Of a stretch of 64,000 nt of DNA, positions 57,844 through 64,000 are shown in pieces. The notes beneath the pieces are model-generated. The model was given only the letters and a program-made list of their open reading frames with translations, ran no database searches and was not told the DNA's origin. Each line of letters starts with the position of its first letter. Position 1 is the stretch's first letter. The DNA is from Sweltsa coloradensis (Eukaryota; Arthropoda; Insecta; Plecoptera; Chloroperlidae): assembly GCA_024449915.1 (NCBI GenBank), contig JAMZAV010000158.1:1178001-1242000 (forward strand). The letters are read 5' to 3'. The translations under genes were made by a program, and so were the position numbers.

Positions 57844-57906
57844 GTGTACATCACCCTCCCTCCCTCTCTCTCTTTCTATTTCTCTCTCTCTTATGTCCTC
57901 TCTCAC
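57609..57906. repeat. Two downstream copies of an XPR1 exon 3' end, with CT/GA tracts
   Basis: Copies at 57609-57655 and 57737-57790 repeat the last 45-50 bases of the exon at 57907-58029 together with its donor (minus strand: ATGGGTGTCAACGTCTACGG, then GGCGTTCCTCAG|GTGAG). They are separated by (CT)n tracts. Extending the exon to either copy would add 167 or 295 nt, which breaks the frame. Confidence 0.9.
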
Positions 57907-58029
57907 CTGAGGAACGCCAGCCGTAGACGTTGACACCCATGAGAAAGAGGAACTCGACGATGAGCAGAGGACCGCGATACAGACGGAACGCGATCTTTAG
58001 ATTGCTGTAGCCTCCCTCGTGGAAGATGG
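57907..58029 (-). CDS. XPR1: XPR1-like, exon linking SPX to membrane domain
   Basis: It runs from TTTTCAG|CC (phase 1) to TTCCTCAG|GTGAGA (phase 1). It encodes [40 protein letters not shown] and [25 protein letters not shown] is a signature transmembrane segment of XPR1. Two partial copies of its 3' end lie just downstream (57609-57790). Confidence 0.92.
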
Positions 58030-58567
58030 CTGAAAACAACGAGCAAAGAGATCAGACTCACTGGAAAATGTTTCTGCCCAGTCCACATCAACTGTATGGG
58101 TATGCTCTCACCAGAGCTCGAACTCGGTACATCAGCAAAGATTACTAGCGTAATTTGTACTCTATGACATGCAAGGCTAAGTACTGTGCTCGATCTAGGT
58201 CATATTGCACTAACAGTTGGTAAGATGTTTAAATGTTTTTGATCATTAAAAACTGTCAGAATTTAGGAATCTAATTTTGTTGTGGAAACCACAAAAACCT
58301 CAGATAAACAACCTAGACCTCTTAATTTTATCCGGTTCTATTGGCTCGACCTTGATCGTTAAATGCTCAAATTTGAGGACATGGCAATAGCCTTTTTGTG
58401 AGAGTGCATCCTTCATTTCTAATATGGCTGCCGGCTTTTGCTATAAAATGTCGCTTCCAATTCCAAAATTGTTTCTAATAATTGGCATGCTCCTGGAAAT
58501 GCGTTGGCTGACTAATGTAGACTGTAGTCGGTTTGTATCTGAGGTCCTTGAGTTGCGTCATACCCAC

Positions 58568-58829
58568 CCGAGAGCACCACCGTGAGGAAGAGAACGATGA
58601 AGGAGCCTGAGAACAACCCCACTTTGAACGTGGTCCACGGACTCTGCTGCTCCCCTAGCGGTGGAACTCGCAACCTCTTCATCGCCTTCTGCCTGTCGCC
58701 TCCCTCTAGTTGCATCGTGACGAGCGTCTCGGTCTCGGCGATCAGACGGTCGATGTCCTTGTTGGTGTAGATGTGGGACGTCTCCACGTGTTCTTGACGC
58801 CATTTCGCCCCGGACTCCACAACCAGTAG
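58568..58829 (-). CDS. XPR1: XPR1-like, SPX C-terminal exon
   Basis: It runs from GTCTTGCAG|CTA (phase 0) to CTCTCGG|GTGGGT (phase 1). It encodes LLVVESGAKWRQEHVETSHI, YTNKDIDRLIAETETLVTMQ, LEGGDRQKAMKRLRVPPLGE, then QQSPWTTFKVGLFSG and the first membrane helix FIVLFLTVVLS. The stretch EGGDRQKAMKRLRVPPLG and the DIDRLIAETE helix are characteristic of XPR1. The first 104 bases and the acceptor are duplicated 243 bp upstream. A later GTATGA could also act as donor but would leave the wrong phase. Confidence 0.92.
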
Positions 58830-59107
58830 CTGCAAGACAAGCGTGAGTAGTGAGTAGTGAGTAGTGAGTAGTGAGTAGTGAGTAGTGAGTAGTGAGTAGT
58901 GAGTAGTGAGTAGTGAGTAGTGAGTAGTGAGTAGTGAGTAGTGAGTAGTGAGTAGTGAGTAGTGAGTAGTCTCGGTCTCGGCGATCAGACGGTCGATGTC
59001 CTTGTTGGTGTAGATGTGGGACGTCTCCACGTGTTCTTGACGCCATTTCGCCCCGGACTCCACAACCAGTAGCTGCAAGACAAGCGTGAGTAGTGAGTAG
59101 TGAGTAG
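58726..59107. repeat. 243-bp tandem duplication: partial XPR1 exon plus 7-bp array
   Basis: Positions 58726-58968 are followed by a second copy starting at 58969 and truncated near 59107. Each unit contains 104 bases of the SPX exon, its acceptor (GCTTGTCTTGCAG on the minus strand) and a GTGAGTA array (18 units at 58843-58968, three at 59086-59107). Both exon copies appear identical. The offset is exactly 81 codons and the minus-strand frame is open right through, the array reading as THYSLLT repeats. Confidence 0.92.
58969..59072 (-). pseudogene. Truncated duplicate of the XPR1 SPX exon
   Basis: It encodes LLVVESGAKWRQEHVETSHI, YTNKDIDRLIAETET and then runs into the heptamer array with no donor site. 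It keeps its own acceptor. Splicing to it would give either an 81-residue in-frame insertion in the SPX region or, if ignored, the normal protein. Confidence 0.8.
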
Positions 59108-59663
59108 CCCGTCTCCCGTCTCCGTTATAATCGTCACTATCTAACTGACTAATGCAGATGCTTATTAGTGGTGGGAGTAGTACGAATGCGCGGTAAATGG
59201 AATGTCGCCATTGTGTATGAAAGAGAAATATCTTTCACCAACACTACACTAGCCAAAATTATCTGTGCTCGATCACAGAGTTTCTCCGTGTGATCATTAT
59301 GGTGTGATAGATCCACGCTGAGCTAACGTGAATAGAGTTGAAAAAGTTGTTATGTTGGTCGAACCATCTGTATACTTTCCTTGGAACTACTATACCTAGT
59401 GTAACAATTTGTTTGTACAAGTGCATTTTTGGTATGAAACCTGTTCAGGAGAAACTTGCGACTTGCCCCTCGTTGGGTGCCCAAGTCTAGGTGTATGGTA
59501 TAAGTGTGAGGATATTTAAATTAATGGCTATTTAACTTCGGAAAACCCCATGCCGTCAGATTGGTGGAGGGTGGTTATTGAGACGAGACTTCCAAAAGCT
59601 AGAGATCTACGTTCATTTATCACACATCAGTGATGAGGTGCCCCCCCCCCTCAACCCGCCTAC

Positions 59664-59926
59664 CTTGTCGTGTTTCTTGAGTATCTTCCTGAAGCCCGTG
59701 AAGTTGAGCGTCTGGTAGTTCTGCAGCAGGATGAGGCTCAGATAGAACTCACTGAACGCTAGCTTCAGGTCGTGCAGTTTCCTAGCGGGCACGTTCGGAG
59801 GTTTCACTATCTTGACGCCCGGGGTCCGAGGCCCGACGGGGGTGTCCTTCGCGGCCTTGCTTCCCACCGCAGACTGGAGTTCGGTCTGCAAGGCGGCGTA
59901 CTTCCGGGTCGCCTCAGCCATTTTCT
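59664..59926 (-). CDS. XPR1: XPR1-like, SPX domain exon (5'-most in window)
   Basis: It runs from CTTACAG|AG to GACAAG|GTAGGC (phase 0). It encodes KMAEATRKYAALQTELQSAV, a linker GSKAAKDTPVGPRTPGVKIV, and KLHDLKLAFSEFYLSLILLQ, NYQTLNFTGFRKILKKHDK. The last segment is the conserved helix pair of the SPX domain, and the KILKKHDK lysines belong to the inositol-pyrophosphate-binding surface. About 110 N-terminal residues, including the start codon, must lie in exons beyond 64000. An alternative acceptor two bases further in would change phase and is less likely. Confidence 0.9.
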
Positions 59927-62900
59927 CTGTAAGATTCAAGACTTTAAGTACGCTGTGACAAGAGTCGAGACATTATGACAGATTCCAAAACGTGGCATTT
60001 TATATACAAAATATATTAACTTATAAAAACAACCACGATACCAAATGAACTGTAATGCAATTTGTTATACGGAGGAAGTGACACCTATACCTATTTTAAA
60101 TTTTGTGGGGAACTTTTTCCTGCTTCCAGTCGTCATCCGATTGGTGTGCAATTTTTCGTATTGTCAAGCAAGGATATAGTCACTCTTCCATAGCCTAAGA
60201 TTACTTAACATTATTTTGCAATATGCACAAAACAAAAAAATTGGATTTTACAAAAATCCAAAATCCATTTAATTTATTTAGTTTTCTTGTGGTGTTTTTT
60301 TTAATCTGCCTCTATAGAAGACTGTATATACCTGGCCCTAACAAATGTTCAAAGGCTGGTAACAATCTGACAAAAACTGACTTCGGGAAAAGTTTCAGAA
60401 AAAAAGTCACTGGTATTGCAGACTTTTAAATAAATAGACTTTTAGTAACTATTAAAATATGTGTAACCAATTTTTTGCATATTTGTTTTATGAAAATATG
60501 TCTATTACTAAAATTAATACTAAAATTCACTATATTTTAAGATTAGTTGTTAGTGCTGTGTACATTTTTTGTGATAGTGATAATGTGGGTGATTACATAT
60601 TCGTGAGGAGGGTGCTCAATGCTCATTAGCGAGGACCCTATATGAAGGAGATGAAACTAGTTATAGCTGCGATAATAGAATCTTGATTCTAGAAGATATG
60701 GGCGCGATATTCTAACTCACGCAAGACACTTATACGAAGCACTAATGTGCTGAGACTTAAGAGTCTCGAAGATAGTTATTGACAGAATGACGTCTTTGAG
60801 AAATCCCCTTGATGTAATCGTGTCACTATAAATACATGTCTGACACTTACAATACGATCACCATGCTGTTTTGCTATCAATCTTCAGGTGGTAAGGCTGT
60901 GGGAAGATGGAGTAAGGGGGGGGGGGTCATCACGGACTCTGTTGTCTGTTATGTGCGTCAGACATTGCCCAACGAGGAAGAACCCAATGATGAACGATAT
61001 AGGATGATTATGAAGAATGAGAGATTCTAACCTTACACGAAAAATTGATTTATAAGATGCTTATTTAGGGGTTGTTACATTAAACACGTAGAAATTCTTT
61101 TTTAGTTCTTCAATTAGTAATACTCATTTAACTTAGTCCTGCTGTCTCTAATAGCGATAGTTTTGTTTATTTTGTTCTTTTATAATGTTTTGTTGTATTT
61201 ATTTTAATATGGGAAAAAGTTATTTTTCGTGGGAAGCCTTCCCAGTGCCTAAGGAGGGTAAAATATATGCCTCTAACTAGTTATATTGGACGTGAGCATA
61301 AGTTGTAAATTGGTATTATTTTATGTGGCGACTCAACACACACGAAAATTACACACAACAGATACAATTGATTGGTTATAATTATACAAAACAGATTTCT
61401 TCGATTTGTTTATAGACGTTTGAAAACTCAGTGAAGACACTTTCGTGTAATATTTGAGTTTGTAATGTGTATTGCACATTTATATTTCCCTTTAGTGTTT
61501 GTGCAGTCATTGTATCTACGTTGTGTACCCGTAGAGTACTACCCCCCCCAAAAAAAATACAAAAATTTGTAAAAAAAAAAGAAAAGAAAGAAAGAAAGAA
61601 AGAAAGAAAACGGCATCCAAGCTCTTCTTCAAAAGTCTTCGGCTGTGAATGCTGCCAAGGGCAAACGACCGTCGCCCTAGTAGATTCAAGATCTATTGTG
61701 TTCTTTGGTTATTTTCCTCATCTGTTTGAGTGAATCACTTCTTTATGTTACAATATTATGAAACGCGCTGTTACAAAACTATAACAAAAAGTGAGTGAGT
61801 GCTATTTTTTAAACAGTGTATTGTTCAGTGAGTAAGAAGTGTATTTTATAAAACAATATTCTACAAGAATGCATATTATTGCGCGTCCTTGAGTAAACCG
61901 CATCAGAATCAACACCTTTTCGTATTAGTAGGACAAGACATGACTAGCAGTGGAGTGTGTGAAGTGAAGCATAACGCTATTCCAGGGTGTTACGTTACAC
62001 TCAATGGTTACACAGTGATAAAGATGAACATTATGCACGCATTTACCGTATGGCATTGAATTGCAAGTACTGCAAGTCAGGTTACTAAACCAAGTAGGAG
62101 TTATAGCACGCTGCTATAGTGATGATGTTTCATTTCTGTGATTCTGAAATTCCTCTTGTGCGGGGGTAAACAAATTGTGTGGCGAACATTGCTCTCTAAA
62201 TATACATAACTCAAATGGTACTTCCTACATTTAAATGTAGTGTGAATTGTTTGGTTGGCTCGTTGACAGGTTATGATATTTTTAGCGTATTTCAATAGCT
62301 GGCACAGAGATATAAGTAGGCTGATGTTAATGAGATGTCAGAAAAATATTACCTTAACTACCTCTGAGAAGATGAATTTGAAAGATTGTATGCCTGAAAC
62401 AAAATGTGCAGAATTCTGTTGGTTGTATATTTTGCTGCTGCTGTTATCAATAGCCCGAAATATATATTATTCAGTTAAAAATAATTATTTTATATTCAGC
62501 GGTTAGGATGAGCTAACCATCTAGGTGCCCGTTAGGGCGCCGCAGCCAAGCCGCGGTGCGCTACACACTCGAGCACCTTATACAGCAAGCAGAGTTGGGG
62601 TGATTTCGAGGTGTTACCCAGCCGTCTTGAAACGTGATGTGAACTTGAAAACTATCAAAATCGAGGGGATTTAGGTACCTGACAACACATGCCAAATTTG
62701 ATTGGGGTACGAGCATACCTTCTTGGTGAAAAAATGGCTTGTAACATGCTCAAAATTACTTTAAAATGCTAGCTACTGCTAGCTACTGCTACTACTACGG
62801 TCTAATTCGTCAGTTTCAATCGGCCCGCGATTCTGACCAAACGGGTGGGGCTACAACGTTCATATTTTACATGGACATTAAAGTGATATAGGGTCTTTTG

Positions 62901-64000
62901 AAAGAAAAAGTTGAAAAAGTTTGCTGGAAGGCTTCCAAATAAAGGTTTCAATATAAGTCTTTACAAGAATATAATCAACAAGTAACTATAGTTACTTTAC
63001 AATAATCACCTACATTGTTTACAAAAAATAAGTCTTTAGACCACTAGATATTTTAAATTCTATTATTAATTGGTAATACCGTATCAATTTAATCGACTTT
63101 GATAAAATTATTGTATTTTAACAATAAATAATTTTGTAATGGAATTTGAAAAAGTAATGAGATCCCACATATAACAAAAAACTTGTAAAAAACAGCCAAA
63201 CCTTACACAATCAAAAGCAATGAGATCTAAAAGAAATGCCAAGCTTATGTACCCTCCTACATTTTCGCAATCTTTATACATAAATTCACTTTGCCCTGTG
63301 ACTGTATCCTTGCAAAGCTTGGCAAAATAAATTTGCACAAACTTTTACATTTAAAACAATAGTTGCAAATGAAATTTTGCCACGCTTTGCAAGGATCCAG
63401 TCACAGGGCAAAGTGAATTTATGTATTAAGATTGCGAAAATGTAGGAGGGTACATAAGCTTGGCATTTCTTTTAGATCTCATTGCTTTTGATTGTGTAAG
63501 GTTTGGCTGTTTTTTTACAAGTTTTTTGTTATATGTGGGTACAATTTACAAAGAATATGTCTATGTGATACACATAGTATTCCCACATACATACCAAATA
63601 TAAGTCTGTTACAAATGTTTTGAACAATCTATCTCCTCCAAATCATCAAGCAATAAACTGCGTAATATTTATAATTTGTTATTCGTGATCTGAACGTATA
63701 AACTATTTGGCCAACCCAACCGTTGACACACCGCCAGTGACTAGTGACTGGTGAGTGTAGCTAATAGCGCTGACCGTCCGTCTCTTCATTAGCTCGACGT
63801 TCTATTCTCTCCTCCCATCCAGCTTGTTGTTCTCATCTCATTTATACGCTAATGAAAAAGAATGACAAACTTTGTTTTCCCCACGATCGTCCTATGGTTC
63901 TTGACCTAACATTTGACTCACAAAATTAGTTAGTTATGTAACTCTGCGCTATACACCTCATCGCAGACTAACTTGGCAGCTCGGATGCACTATGCGTGAC
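59927..64000 (-). other. XPR1-like intron, running off the window
   Basis: I looked for the conserved SPX N-terminus (MKF..HL..... P.W...Y) on the minus strand and did not find it. The region holds a partial R3 arm with an AAAG tract (61545-61670) and the R1 element at 62519-63538. The remainder is unannotated AT-rich sequence. Confidence 0.6.
62519..63538 (+). repeat. Family R1 element, copy 3 (about 1.02 kb)
   Basis: It starts CTAGGTGCCCGTTAGGGCGC, CGCAGCCAAGCCGCGGTGCG and follows the same block order as 54914-55978. It ends in a foldback with arms of about 175 bp at 63171-63350 and 63362-63537 and a very short loop: GTATCCTTGCAAAGCTTGGC against CGCTTTGCAAGGATCC. Confidence 0.78.

Noticed and set aside
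57603..58091. Arg/Glu-rich repeat protein on the minus strand
   Set aside because: Translation of CT/GA tracts between copies of the XPR1 exon end.
59927..64000. Missing N-terminal SPX exons of XPR1
   Set aside because: Looked for on the minus strand; nothing resembling the conserved SPX start was found, so they are presumed to lie outside the window.

Overview
The window is animal nuclear DNA, most likely from an insect with a large, repeat-rich genome. It has GT-AG introns of up to about 6 kb, AT-rich intergenic sequence, many tRNA-derived SINEs, foldback and hAT-like elements, and two recognisable arthropod genes. The exact order is not determined; a hemipteran-like insect is only a guess. 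There are no CRISPR arrays, operons or other prokaryotic signals.

Gene 1 (+ strand, 19603-32989) is a membrane peptidoglycan-recognition receptor of the PGRP-LC type, the upstream sensor of the IMD/NF-kB immune pathway. One shared cytoplasmic exon carries a cryptic RHIM motif (SSDIHFGNKIYTAPITV). It is followed by three complete cassettes, A, B and C, each with its own transmembrane exon and its own PGRP ectodomain. Every junction that matters is phase 1, so exon 1 can join any of the three in frame, giving predicted proteins of 440, 409 and 442 residues. Drosophila PGRP-LC swaps only its ectodomains; here the juxtamembrane and membrane segments are swapped too. All three ectodomains lack the catalytic cysteine of amidase PGRPs. 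The last exon of cassette C is interrupted by a 1,085-bp hAT-like element with an 8-bp target duplication, and that element now supplies the C-terminus.

Gene 2 (- strand, 59926 down to 38412) is most of an XPR1-type phosphate exporter (SPX plus EXS domains), in nine exons whose phases all agree. The first SPX exons lie outside the window, beyond 64000. The two genes are convergent, about 5.4 kb apart. The edges of several XPR1 exons have been caught up in tandem duplication: part of an SPX exon plus its splice acceptor (243-bp unit with a 7-bp array), the 3' end and donor of another exon (three copies among CT tracts), the acceptor of the last exon (six copies of about 49 bp), and the stop codon region (three copies of 78 bp).

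The rest is repeats and unrecognised sequence. 1-19 kb is accessory DNA with hAT-like TIR elements, a TTGGATGAGCGTA-ended family with internal subrepeats, a large broken inverted duplication, a suspicious homopolymer-rich stretch (15.5-16.1 kb), a long palindrome at 17.6-18.1 kb, and one possible terminal exon of an unknown gene (3017-3391, -). The long first intron of the PGRP gene holds a decayed transposon-type reading frame and a tandem array of about 140 bp. The XPR1 introns hold SINEs, minisatellites, a LINE fragment and three copies of a foldback element whose hairpin arms co-vary within each copy.
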